Of a DNA stretch of 64,000 nt, positions 37,289-44,999 are shown piece by piece. The notes below the pieces were generated by a model. The model saw nothing but the letters and a program-made list of their open reading frames with translations, was not told the origin of the DNA and made no database searches. This DNA comes from Poindextera sp963706385. GTDB taxonomy: Bacteria; Pseudomonadota; Alphaproteobacteria; Caulobacterales; Caulobacteraceae. Within the stretch, counting starts at the first letter, position 1; each line of letters starts with the position of its first letter. Made by a program: the position numbers and the translations under genes. The stretch spans positions 310,001-374,000 of the forward strand of contig OY970153.1 in NCBI GenBank assembly GCA_963706385.1, in the 5' to 3' direction.

Positions 37289-37744
37289 ATGACCACACCC
37301 GCGCCGCTCGTCCTGACCCCGGAGATTTCCGCCCTGATCGCCGGCGCGCTGGACAGCGGCCATGTGCTGCTGCTGGCGGCGGTGAGCGCCGACCAGCGGC
37401 CGGTGCTGTCCTTCCGCGGCAGCACGGCGGTGTTCTCGGCCGACCAGCTCAGCCTGTGGGTGCGCAACGCCGAGGGCGGCACCCTCTCGGCGATCCGGCA
37501 TAATCCCCACGTCGCCCTGGTCTATCGCTCGCCCAGCGTGCCGGTGCTGCAGTTTATCGGCCGCGCGCGGATCACCGACGACGCCGCCGAGCGCGAGCGC
37601 GTCTTCTCGCTGGCCCACGAGCGCGAGCGCGCCGCCGATCCCGAGCGCAAGGGCCAGGCCGTCGTCATCGACCTCGACGCGGTGCGCGGCGTGCTCGGCT
37701 TCGGCCCGGATGGCCCGATCTTCGTGAACATGGCGCGGGGGTAG
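37289..37744 (+). CDS. Pyridoxamine 5'-phosphate oxidase family protein
   Basis: A 151-residue split-barrel flavin-binding-fold protein. It has the core strand order of the family: VLLLAAVSADQRPVLSFRGSTAVF, then LSLWVRNAEGGTLSAIRHNPHVALVYR, then VLQFIGRARITDD. Such proteins bind FMN, F420 or heme. It lacks the C-terminal part of true PdxH, so it is not the pyridoxine enzyme. It stands alone, divergent from the LexA-box gene, and is followed by a family B repeat. Confidence 0.8.
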   Translation: MTTPAPLVLTPEISALIAGALDSGHVLLLAAVSADQRPVLSFRGSTAVFSADQLSLWVRNAEGGTLSAIRHNPHVALVYRSPSVPVLQFIGRARITDDAAERERVFSLAHERERAADPERKGQAVVIDLDAVRGVLGFGPDGPIFVNMARG

Positions 37745-37791
37745 GGGCGTCAGGGCAAAACCGGATCGTCTTGCGCCGGCGATATTTCCAA

Positions 37792-37821
37792 CCGCTCATC
37801 CCCGCGCAGGCGGGGACCCAG
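37792..37821 (+). repeat. Extragenic palindromic element, family B, copy 3
   Basis: A 30-base copy beginning CCGCTCATCCCCGCG with the stem CCCCGC/GCGGGG and ending GACCCAG. It matches the copy at 42596-42625 at 28 of 30 bases. It lies 48 bases past the preceding stop codon. Confidence 0.7.
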
Positions 37822-37988
37822 GTCTGTCCAGATTGCACGGCGTTCCCGGGGGGCGGGGCCTGATTTTGCGTGGGGTTGGGTGTGCGGTCACCAGAACTTA
37901 GGGACTGGAACTCCTGTCCCCGCAATTCCGAAAATCAATGCTAAGTTGCGGTGGCGTGGCTGAGTAGCGGGGCAAGAGGGGGGCTGCC

Positions 37989-38831
37989 GTGACGTTCGTC
38001 GTGGTCGATGTTGAAACCGCCAATCCGCAGATGAGTAGCATTTGCCAGATCGGCGTCGTCGGTTTCGACGGCACGGGCGAAGTTTTCGCCGATAGCCTGT
38101 TGATTGATCCTGATGACTACTTTGACCCGTTCAACCAGCAACTTCACGGAATTGGCCCAGATCAGGTGGTCGGCGCGCCGACGTTTGCCGGTGCGAAAGA
38201 TTGGATCGAAGCGCGGCTCCAAGGGCAGATCGTTGTCGCCCACAGCCCCTTTGACCGCACGGCCCTTCGGCGAGCATCTTCCCATTGCGGGATAGAAGTC
38301 GTCGCCTGCCGATGGTTGGACAGCTTGCTGATTGCCCGTCGCGCGTGGCCACAACTCGCCGCGTCCGGATACAGCCTCGCCAAGCTCGCGGACAATTTCG
38401 GGCTCGTATTCAAGCATCATGACGCGCTGGAAGACGCCCGCGTCGCCGGCTTGATCACCCTCAGGGCTATCGCGGATAGCGGTATCGATATTGAGGGCTG
38501 GTTCGATCGATGCGCCGCGCCAGTGTCCGGGTATCATTCCGTCGCACGGAGCGGCGATGGGGATGGTCCCCTGCTTGGTGAAGTGGTGGTCATGACAGGA
38601 ACGCTTTCACTTCCCCGTCAAGATATGGCTGATCTGATCGACAAAGCTGGCGGCGTCGTGGACGTGTCAGTGACCAAGCGAACCACGATGCTCGTGGTCG
38701 GCAATCAGGATGTTTCGAAGCTTGCCGGAAAGGACCGGAGCGCCAAACATTTGAAAGCCGAGCACCTGATATCGGCTGGTCAGCCCATTCGCATTGTCCA
38801 AGAAACGGACCTTCAGGCCCTATTGCAATAG
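37989..38831 (+). CDS. DEDD-type exonuclease with C-terminal BRCT domain
   Basis: A 280-residue protein. Residues 1-165 form a DnaQ-like 3'-5' exonuclease: ExoI is VVVDVETAN, the middle motif lies near VVAHSPFDRTALRR, and ExoIII is HHDALEDARVAG (His-x-Ala-x4-Asp). Residues about 195-280 form a BRCT domain (GEVVVMTGTLSLPRQDMADLIDKAGG, VSVTKRTTMLVVGNQD, KAEHLISAGQPIRIV), usually a phosphopeptide or DNA-end binding module. It starts at a GTG with GAGGGGG upstream. Base use is visibly lower in GC than in its neighbours, which suggests recent gain. A role in DNA repair is inferred from the domains and from the neighbouring SOS genes. Confidence 0.85.
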   Translation: MTFVVVDVETANPQMSSICQIGVVGFDGTGEVFADSLLIDPDDYFDPFNQQLHGIGPDQVVGAPTFAGAKDWIEARLQGQIVVAHSPFDRTALRRASSHCGIEVVACRWLDSLLIARRAWPQLAASGYSLAKLADNFGLVFKHHDALEDARVAGLITLRAIADSGIDIEGWFDRCAAPVSGYHSVARSGDGDGPLLGEVVVMTGTLSLPRQDMADLIDKAGGVVDVSVTKRTTMLVVGNQDVSKLAGKDRSAKHLKAEHLISAGQPIRIVQETDLQALLQ

Positions 38832-38911
38832 ACGGAACGAGTCACGGTGACAACAGTTTACTAAAATCCCAAAACGCGGCTCACCCGGTCGGTGACCTTA
38901 TCCCACCCCCC

Positions 38912-38962
38912 TTGACTCCGCGGAACAAAACGAGAATAAACCAAGAGGAACAAAACCGGTAC
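38912..38962 (+). promoter_or_regulatory. Putative LexA-controlled promoter of sidA
   Basis: TTGACT (38912-38917), a 17-base spacer and AATAAA (38935-38940) form a good promoter. Inside it lies GAAC-N7-GAAT (38923-38937), one base short of a perfect LexA box in reverse orientation. A second imperfect box, GAAC-N7-GTAC, lies at 38948-38962. Both share GAACAAAAC with the perfect box at 37117-37131. Confidence 0.65.
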
Positions 38963-38979
38963 ATCATGGAGAAACGCTC

Positions 38980-39069
38980 ATGGTTCGTCTGGCTCGGGAG
39001 TCGCTGGCCCTTGCGTCGGTGGCGGGGTTCGTTTGGATGATGTGTTCGGTGGCGCGGCTGGTGAGCTGA
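38980..39069 (+). CDS. sidA: SOS-induced cell division inhibitor, SidA-like (29 residues)
   Basis: A 29-codon gene starting MVRLARESLALASV and ending MCSVARLVS. It has a short basic N-terminus and one hydrophobic stretch of about 20 residues (LALASVAGFVWMMCSVARLV), enough for a single membrane helix. GGAG lies 8 bases before the ATG, and a LexA-like promoter lies just upstream. Caulobacter SidA is a 29-residue inner-membrane peptide, made under LexA control, that blocks septation through FtsW and FtsN; as I recall its gene lies beside dnaE. Length, membrane helix, operator and position all agree. The name rests on these, not on an alignment. dnaE starts 40 bases later. Confidence 0.78.
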   Translation: MVRLARESLALASVAGFVWMMCSVARLVS

Positions 39070-39109
39070 GTCGCCGCGGCCGCGTGGCCGCCGGACAGGG
39101 AGAGCGGGC

Positions 39110-42100
39110 ATGGGCGAGGGCGCCGGGACGGCGGACGAGGCGGAAGCCGGCGGCGGCTTTGTCCATCTGCGGGTCCGCTCGGCCTATTCGCTGCTCGAGG
39201 GCGCGATCAAGACCGAGCAGATCGGCAAGCTGGCGGCCGGCGCGCACATGCCGGCCGTGGCCCTGAGCGACCGGACCAATCTGTTCGGGGCGCTGGAGTT
39301 CTCCGTCGAGACCAAGGAGGCGGGCGTGCAGCCGATCATCGGCTGCGCCCTGCCGGTCACCGGCCTCGGCGAGGGCCGGCCCGAGCGCTGGGCGCGCGCG
39401 CCGACCATCGTGCTGCTGGTCCAGAATGAGGCCGGCTATCGCAACCTGACCATCCTGTCCTCGGCGGCGTTCCTGGACAGCGAGGCGACGGACGAACCGT
39501 CCGTGCCATGGGCCAAGGTCGTCGCGCATTCGCAGGGGCTGATCCTGCTGTCCGGCGGAACCGACGGGCCGGTCGATCCGCTGTTCGCCGCCGGCCGCGC
39601 GCACGAGGCGCTCGCGGCGCTCTCGGAAATGCACCGGGTGTTCGCCGACCGCTTCTACGTCGAGCTGCAGCGCCACGGCCTGGCGGCGCAGGCGGCGGCC
39701 GAGCCGGGGCTGGTGGCCTTCGCCTATGACCAGGACGTGCCGCTGGTGGCGACCAACGACGTCCATTTCACCGAGCCGGCCATGCACGAGGCGCACGATG
39801 CGCTGCTGTGCATCGCCGACGGCGCCTTCGTCGGCGAGACCGACCGCCGCCGCCTCACCGCCGAACACTGGTTCAAGCCGGCCGCCGCCATGCGCCGGCT
39901 GTTCGCCGACCTGCCGGAGGCCTGCGACAACACCCTCGACATCGCCCGCCGCTGCGCCTTCATGGTCGAAAAGCGCGACCCGATCCTGCCCCGGTTCCCG
40001 ACGCCGGACGGGCAGAGCGAGGACGAGGCCCTGGCCGAGCAGGCGCGCGCCGGCCTGCGCGAGCGGCTCGCCACCCATCCGCCCGCCGACGGCGAGGCGG
40101 CCTATTGGGAGCGGCTGGAGCGCGAGATCGGCGTCATCCAGACCATGGGCTTCTCCGGCTACTTCCTGATCGTCTCGGACTTCATGAAATGGGCGGTCGG
40201 CCAAGGCATTCCGGTGGGGCCGGGACGCGGCTCGGGCGCCGGCTCGCTGGTCGCCTGGGCGCTGTTGATCACCGGGGTCGATCCGATCCGCTACAAGCTG
40301 ATCTTCGAGCGCTTCCTCAATCCCGAGCGGGTCTCGATGCCCGACTTCGACATCGACTTCTGCCAGGAGCGGCGGGAGGAGGTGATCGCCTATGTGCGGG
40401 ACAAGTACGGCGAGGACCGGGTCGCCCAGATCATCACCTTCGGCACCTTGCAGGCGCGCGCGGTGCTGCGCGACGTCGGCCGGGTGCTGCAGCTCCCGCT
40501 GGGGCTGGTCGACCGGCTGGCCAAGATGGCGCCGAACAATCCCGCCGCGCCGACCACCCTGGCCAAGGCGATCGAGATCGAGCCGCGCCTGCGCCAGGCC
40601 AGGGCCGACGACGAGGCCGTCGCTCACCTGTTGGAGATCGCGCTGCAGCTCGAGGGGCTCTACCGCAACGCCTCGACCCATGCCGCCGGGGTGGTGATCG
40701 GCGAGCGGCCGCTGACCGAGCTGGTCCCGCTCTACCGCGATCCGCGCTCCGACATGCCGGTGACCCAGTTCAACATGAAGTGGGTGGAATCCGCCGGCCT
40801 AGTCAAATTCGACTTCCTCGGCCTGAAGACCCTGACGGTGATCGACCGGGCGGTGCGCTATCTGGGCCGGCGCGGCGCGGCCGTCGAGCCGCACGCCATG
40901 CCGCTGGACGACCAGCCGACCTATGAACTGATGGCCTCGGGCCAGACGCTGGGGGTGTTCCAGCTGGAAAGCCAGGGCATGCGCGATATCCTGCGCCAGC
41001 TGCGCCCCAACACCCTGGAGGAGGTGTCCGACCTGATCTCGCTCTATCGGCCCGGGCCGATGAGCAGCATCCCCGAATACATCGAGTGCAAGGCCGGCCG
41101 CAGACCGGTGGACGTGGTCCATCCGCTGCTGGCCGAGGTGCTGGGCCACACCTACGGGGTGATCGTCTATCAGGAGCAGGTGATGCAGATCGCCCAGATC
41201 CTGGCCGGCTACAGCCTGGGCGAGGCCGACCTTTTGCGCCGGGCGATGGGCAAGAAGAAGAAGTCCGAGATGGACCAGCAGCGCGCCCGCTTCCTGTCGG
41301 GCGCCGCCGAGCGGGGCCTGGACGAGGCCGTGGCGGTGATGCTGTTCGAGCGGATGGAGAAGTTCGCGGGCTATGGCTTCAACAAGAGCCATGCCATGCC
41401 CTATGCGCTGATCGCCTATCAGACCGCCTGGCTGAAGACCAACGCGCCGGTGGAGTTCTTCGCCGCCTCGATGAGCCTGGACATCTCCAACACCGACAAG
41501 CTGGCGGTGTTCTACCAGGACGCCCGCCGCGCCGGGGTGGCCATCCGCTCGCCCGACGTCAACCGCTCGGGCGCCGACTTCGTGGTCGAGGACGGCGAGG
41601 TGCTCTACGCCCTGGGCGCGGTGCGCAACGTCGGCCTGGCGGCGATGGAGCATCTGGTGGCCACGCGCGAAGAGGGCGGGCGCTTCCGCGACCTGTTCGA
41701 TTTCGTCGAGCGGGTCGATCCGCGGCAGATCAACAAGCGGGCGCTGGAGAACCTGGCCCGGGCCGGCGCGTTCGACAACCTGCACCCCAACCGCGCCCAG
41801 ATCGTCCAAGCCGCCGACGAGCTGATCGCCCACGGCCAGAGCGTGGCGGCCGAGCGCGCCTCGGCCCAGTCCAGCCTGTTCGGCGAACAGGCCGACGCCG
41901 CGCGGCCCAGGCTGGCCAAGCGCGAGCCCTGGAGCCAGAGCGAGCAGCTCGACGAGGAGCTGGCCGCGGTCGGCTTCTACCTCACCGGCCATCCGCTGGA
42001 GGACATGATCGCCATGCTGGGCCGGCGGCGGATCACGCTGTTGACCGACGCCCTGGTCCAGGCCGGGGCGGGGGCCGAGGCCTTCCGCATGGCCGGGGTG

Positions 42101-42571
42101 GTGCGTCGCCGCCAGGAGCGCGCCTCGGCCCGCAGCGGCGAGAAGTTCGCCTTCGTCTCCCTGTCGGACCCGAGCGGCGAATACGAGGTCCTGTTCCCGC
42201 CCGAACAGCTTCGCCGCTGCCGCGAGGCGCTGGAGCCGGGCAAGGCGGTGGCGCTCAAGGTGCGGGCCAAGGCCGCCGACGGGGAGGTGCGCTTCTTCGG
42301 CGACTTCGCCGAGCCGCTGGACAAGGCGATCGAGGCGAGCGCCGCCGGCCTGCGCATCCACCTTTCGCCCGCCGCCGCCGACATGGCCGGCCTCAAGGCG
42401 CGCCTCGCCGCCGCCCGGCCCACCGAGCGGGGCGGGGAGGTGATGCTGGTCGCCGGCCTCGGCGAGGGCCGCGAGGTCGAGCTGAAACTGCCCGGCCGCT
42501 ACCACCTCGACGCGGCCCTGCGCGGGGCGCTGAAGACCGCGCCGGGCGTGGTGTTCCTGGAGGAGGCGTAG
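39110..42571 (+). CDS. dnaE: DNA polymerase III subunit alpha
   Basis: A 1153-residue replicative polymerase of the DnaE1 type. The N-terminal PHP domain begins FVHLRVRSAYSLLEGAIKTEQI. The polymerase core has GPGRGSGAGSLVAW and the catalytic aspartates in MPDFDIDFCQERREEVI. Finger and thumb signatures are LYRPGPMSSIPEYI and NKSHAMPYALIAYQTAWLK. The OB fold lies near the C-terminus (SGEKFAFVSLSDPSGEYEVLFPPE). Length and motifs fit DnaE1 and not the damage-inducible DnaE2/ImuC. GGGAGAG precedes the ATG. It may be partly co-transcribed with sidA upstream, so DNA damage could raise its level; that is inference. Confidence 0.95.
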   Translation: MGEGAGTADEAEAGGGFVHLRVRSAYSLLEGAIKTEQIGKLAAGAHMPAVALSDRTNLFGALEFSVETKEAGVQPIIGCALPVTGLGEGRPERWARAPTIVLLVQNEAGYRNLTILSSAAFLDSEATDEPSVPWAKVVAHSQGLILLSGGTDGPVDPLFAAGRAHEALAALSEMHRVFADRFYVELQRHGLAAQAAAEPGLVAFAYDQDVPLVATNDVHFTEPAMHEAHDALLCIADGAFVGETDRRRLTAEHWFKPAAAMRRLFADLPEACDNTLDIARRCAFMVEKRDPILPRFPTPDGQSEDEALAEQARAGLRERLATHPPADGEAAYWERLEREIGVIQTMGFSGYFLIVSDFMKWAVGQGIPVGPGRGSGAGSLVAWALLITGVDPIRYKLIFERFLNPERVSMPDFDIDFCQERREEVIAYVRDKYGEDRVAQIITFGTLQARAVLRDVGRVLQLPLGLVDRLAKMAPNNPAAPTTLAKAIEIEPRLRQARADDEAVAHLLEIALQLEGLYRNASTHAAGVVIGERPLTELVPLYRDPRSDMPVTQFNMKWVESAGLVKFDFLGLKTLTVIDRAVRYLGRRGAAVEPHAMPLDDQPTYELMASGQTLGVFQLESQGMRDILRQLRPNTLEEVSDLISLYRPGPMSSIPEYIECKAGRRPVDVVHPLLAEVLGHTYGVIVYQEQVMQIAQILAGYSLGEADLLRRAMGKKKKSEMDQQRARFLSGAAERGLDEAVAVMLFERMEKFAGYGFNKSHAMPYALIAYQTAWLKTNAPVEFFAASMSLDISNTDKLAVFYQDARRAGVAIRSPDVNRSGADFVVEDGEVLYALGAVRNVGLAAMEHLVATREEGGRFRDLFDFVERVDPRQINKRALENLARAGAFDNLHPNRAQIVQAADELIAHGQSVAAERASAQSSLFGEQADAARPRLAKREPWSQSEQLDEELAAVGFYLTGHPLEDMIAMLGRRRITLLTDALVQAGAGAEAFRMAGVVRRRQERASARSGEKFAFVSLSDPSGEYEVLFPPEQLRRCREALEPGKAVALKVRAKAADGEVRFFGDFAEPLDKAIEASAAGLRIHLSPAAADMAGLKARLAAARPTERGGEVMLVAGLGEGREVELKLPGRYHLDAALRGALKTAPGVVFLEEA

Positions 42572-42595
42572 GGGCGCGGCTGGCCGCCCCATATT

Positions 42596-42625
42596 CCGCT
42601 CGTCCCCGCGCAGGCGGGGATCCAG
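42596..42625 (+). repeat. Extragenic palindromic element, family B, copy 4
   Basis: A 30-base copy beginning CCGCTCGTCCCCGCG with the stem CCCCGC/GCGGGG and ending GATCCAG. It starts 25 bases after the dnaE stop codon, so it might act in dnaE mRNA 3'-end formation, although no T-tract follows directly. Confidence 0.7.
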
Positions 42626-42653
42626 GTTTTATCGAAAGGCGCTCTGGATTTCG

Positions 42654-42719
42654 CACCACCAAGCGCGCCAAGGCCACGAAGTCGGCGCGCGCTTTGTGAC
42701 CTTGGTGGTCTTCGTGGTG
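42654..42719. repeat. Hairpin version of repeat family A
   Basis: Arms 42654-42681 and 42692-42719 (28 bases each) are complementary at 22 of 28 positions around a 10-base GC-rich loop. The sequence is related to the arms at 36109-36134, 36300-36325 and 37174-37202. Confidence 0.6.
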
Positions 42720-42915
42720 AGATAGGATCGGGTTCCCGCCCGTCCTTCCGCCCCCGCGCTTGCCTTTCGCGGCCTTTGCGCCTATGTCCCCCGCCCATCA
42801 CGCACGCGGAGCGTTCGGCGCCGCGCGGGTCACTCCCCGCGCGTTTCCGTTCCGGTCCTTCCCGAGGGAAGGTGGAGCCCCGCGGAGGACGAACCGGAAG
42901 AAGGACAAAGGTTCA

Positions 42916-43888
42916 ATGGCGCTACCCGAATTCACCATGCGACAGCTCCTGGAGTCTCGGCGCCCACTTCGGCCACCAGACCCACCGCTGGAACCCGAAG
43001 ATGGAGCGCTACATCTTCGGCAGCCGCTCCAACATCCACATCATCGACCTGTCGCAGACCATCCCGCTGCTGCATCAGGCCCTGGTCAAGGTCCGCGAGG
43101 TCGCCGCCTCGGGCGGGCGGGTGCTGTTCGTCGGCACCAAGCGCCAGGCCTCCGACCCGGTGTCCCAGGCCGCCAAGCGCTGCGCCCAGTACTACGTCAA
43201 CCACCGCTGGCTGGGCGGCACCTTGACCAACTGGCGCACCATCTCCGGCTCGATCGCGCGCCTGCGCGAGCTGGAGGGCCTGTTGGAGGGCGGCGGCGAG
43301 GGCCGCACCAAGAAGGAGCTGCTGCAGCTCACCCGCGAGCGCGACAAGCTGGAGCTGTCGCTGGGCGGGATCAAGGACATGGGCGGCATCCCCGACCTGA
43401 TGTTCGTGATCGACACCAACAAGGAAGCCATCGCCATCCTCGAGGCGCGCAAGCTGAACATTCCGGTGGTGGCGATCCTCGACACCAACTGCGATCCCAA
43501 CGGCATCACCTATCCGATCCCGGGCAACGACGACGCGGCGCGCGCGCTGCAGCTCTACTGCGATCTGGTGGCGGATTCGGTGCTCGACGGCCTGGCCGAG
43601 GGCCAGGTGGCGTTCGGCGTCGATATCGGCGCCGCCGAGACCCCGCCGGTCGAGCCGGCGCTGACCGCCTCGGCCGTGGCGAGCCCGGCCGCCGCCCAGG
43701 CCGACGCGGCCGAGGCCGTGGCCGACGAAGCCGAGGTCGAGGCGCTCGCCGCGGCGATGTCCGAGCCGGCCGTTGAGGCGGCGCCCGGCAAGAAGGCGCC
43801 GGCCAAGAAGGCGGCGGCCAAGACCGCGCCCGCCGAGGAATCGCCCGCCGCGGAGGCTCCCGCCGAGGACGCGCCTGTCGAGGGCTGA
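42916..43888 (+). CDS. rpsB: 30S ribosomal protein S2, frame broken by an apparent one-base insertion
   Basis: S2 binds the small subunit near S1 and is essential. The start MALPEFTMRQLLE is read from 42916, but the continuation GAHFGHQTHRWNPKMERYIFG is in another frame from 42959. Removing one base of TCTC at 42955-42958 would restore LLESGAHFGHQ and a 323-residue protein. After the S2 domain (to about residue 245) comes a tail of about 75 residues rich in Ala, Glu and Lys (APGKKAPAKKAAAKTAPAEE), longer than in enterobacteria. A sequencing or assembly error is more likely than a true lesion. tsf follows after 72 bases. Confidence 0.9.
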
Positions 43889-43960
43889 TCGGCCCCGTTG
43901 ACCATGCTGGCCGGGCACGATCGCCCGGCCGAAACCTGTTTTGCGATCTGGAGGACCTCC

Positions 43961-44899
43961 ATGGCGGAGATTACGGCCGGTCTGGTGAAGGAACTGCGCG
44001 AGAAGTCCGGCGCGGGGATGATGGACTGCAAGAAGGCCTTGCAGGAGAACGCCGGCGATCTGGACGCCTCGATGGACTGGCTGCGCACCAAGGGCCTGTC
44101 CAAGGCGGCCAAGAAGGCCGACCGCGTCGCGGCCGAGGGCCTGGTGGCCGTGGCCCTGCGCAACGACGGCGCCGGCATGACCGGGGCGGCGATCGAACTG
44201 AACGCCGAGACCGACTTCGTCGCGCGCAACGAGCTGTTCCAGAACGCCGCCCGCGCCATCGCGGCGGCGGCGCTGGACGTCGACGGCGTCGAGGCGGTGG
44301 GCGCCGCCAAGACCCGCGACGGCGAGACCATCTCCGAGCTGGTCACCGGCCTGATCGCCACCATCGGCGAGAACATGCTGCTGCGCCGCGCCGCGCGCTT
44401 CACCGTCGCCCAGGGCGCTATCGCCGCCTATGTGCACAACCCGGTCGTGGTCGGCGAGCTGGGCCGCATCGGCGTGCTGGTGGCCCTCGAGGGCGCCGGC
44501 GACCAGGCCAAGCTGCAGGAGCTGGGCCGCAAGATCGCCATGCACGTGGCGGCCACCGCGCCGCTGTCGCTGTCGACCGACGACCTCGATCCCGCGGCGG
44601 TGGAGCGCGAGCGCGCCATCTTCGCCGAACAGGCGGCGCAATCCGGCAAGCCGCCGAACGTGGTCGAGAAGATGGTCGAGGGCCGGATCCGCAAGTTCTA
44701 CGAGGAAGTGGTGCTGCTCAAGCAGGCCTTCGTGATGAACCCCGACCAGACCATCGAGCAACTGGTCGCCGAGACCGGTAAGGCGCTCGGCGCGCCGGTG
44801 ACGGTGAAGGGCTTCGTGCGCCTGGCGCTGGGCGAAGGCGTGGAAAAGAAGTCCGACGACTTCGCCGCCGAGGTCGCCGCGGTCACCGGCCAGGGCTGA
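43961..44899 (+). CDS. tsf: Translation elongation factor Ts
   Basis: A 312-residue nucleotide exchange factor for EF-Tu. The family signatures are LREKSGAGMMDCKKAL near residue 11 and ELNAETDFVARNELF near residue 75. The C-terminus EEVVLLKQAFVMNPDQTIEQLV is typical. GGAGGACC before the ATG at 43961 fixes the start. It follows rpsB as in nearly all bacteria, but pyrH does not follow. Confidence 0.96.
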   Translation: MAEITAGLVKELREKSGAGMMDCKKALQENAGDLDASMDWLRTKGLSKAAKKADRVAAEGLVAVALRNDGAGMTGAAIELNAETDFVARNELFQNAARAIAAAALDVDGVEAVGAAKTRDGETISELVTGLIATIGENMLLRRAARFTVAQGAIAAYVHNPVVVGELGRIGVLVALEGAGDQAKLQELGRKIAMHVAATAPLSLSTDDLDPAAVERERAIFAEQAAQSGKPPNVVEKMVEGRIRKFYEEVVLLKQAFVMNPDQTIEQLVAETGKALGAPVTVKGFVRLALGEGVEKKSDDFAAEVAAVTGQG

Positions 44900-44999
44900 G
44901 TCCCGGCCGGCGTTCGCGCCTGTCTCACCACAGTAAACTGGGACACACACCCATTTCCAAGCGGTTCTGTCGGTGTTGTCAGCCCAAAGCGCGCTGAGC

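Larger units (their letters stand above)
42572..42915. other. Intergenic region and leader of rpsB, with repeats
   Basis: These 344 bases contain a family B element (42596-42625) and a family A hairpin (42654-42719). A weak promoter candidate follows (TTGCCT at 42760, 17-base spacer, TATGTC at 42783). If that promoter is right, rpsB has a leader of about 125 bases, which could hold an autoregulatory site for S2; no structure could be assigned by eye. Confidence 0.45.

Noticed and set aside
37894..37911. GAAC...GAAC pair upstream of the exonuclease-BRCT gene as a LexA box
   Set aside because: The spacing is 10 bases, not 7, so it does not fit the LexA operator.
38966..39040. A 24-codon frame (MEKRSWFVWLG...) overlapping the sidA-like gene in another frame
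   Set aside because: Its ATG has no ribosome-binding site at the right distance, and the peptide is Trp/Arg-rich without a membrane helix. The 29-codon frame has GGAG 8 bases upstream and the expected hydrophobic character.
39110..42571. Reading dnaE as the damage-inducible polymerase DnaE2/ImuC
   Set aside because: Length (1153 residues), the N-terminal sequence and the absence of imuA and imuB next to it fit the replicative DnaE1.
42776..42955. An extended N-terminus for S2 starting at 42776
   Set aside because: The upstream sequence in that frame is Pro/Arg-rich and lacks the conserved S2 start, which is present in the other frame at 42916. A one-base insertion explains both.
44964..44978. 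GTTC-N7-GTTG between tsf and cysNC as a LexA box
   Set aside because: It has one mismatch and lies between two convergent gene ends with no promoter or start codon nearby.
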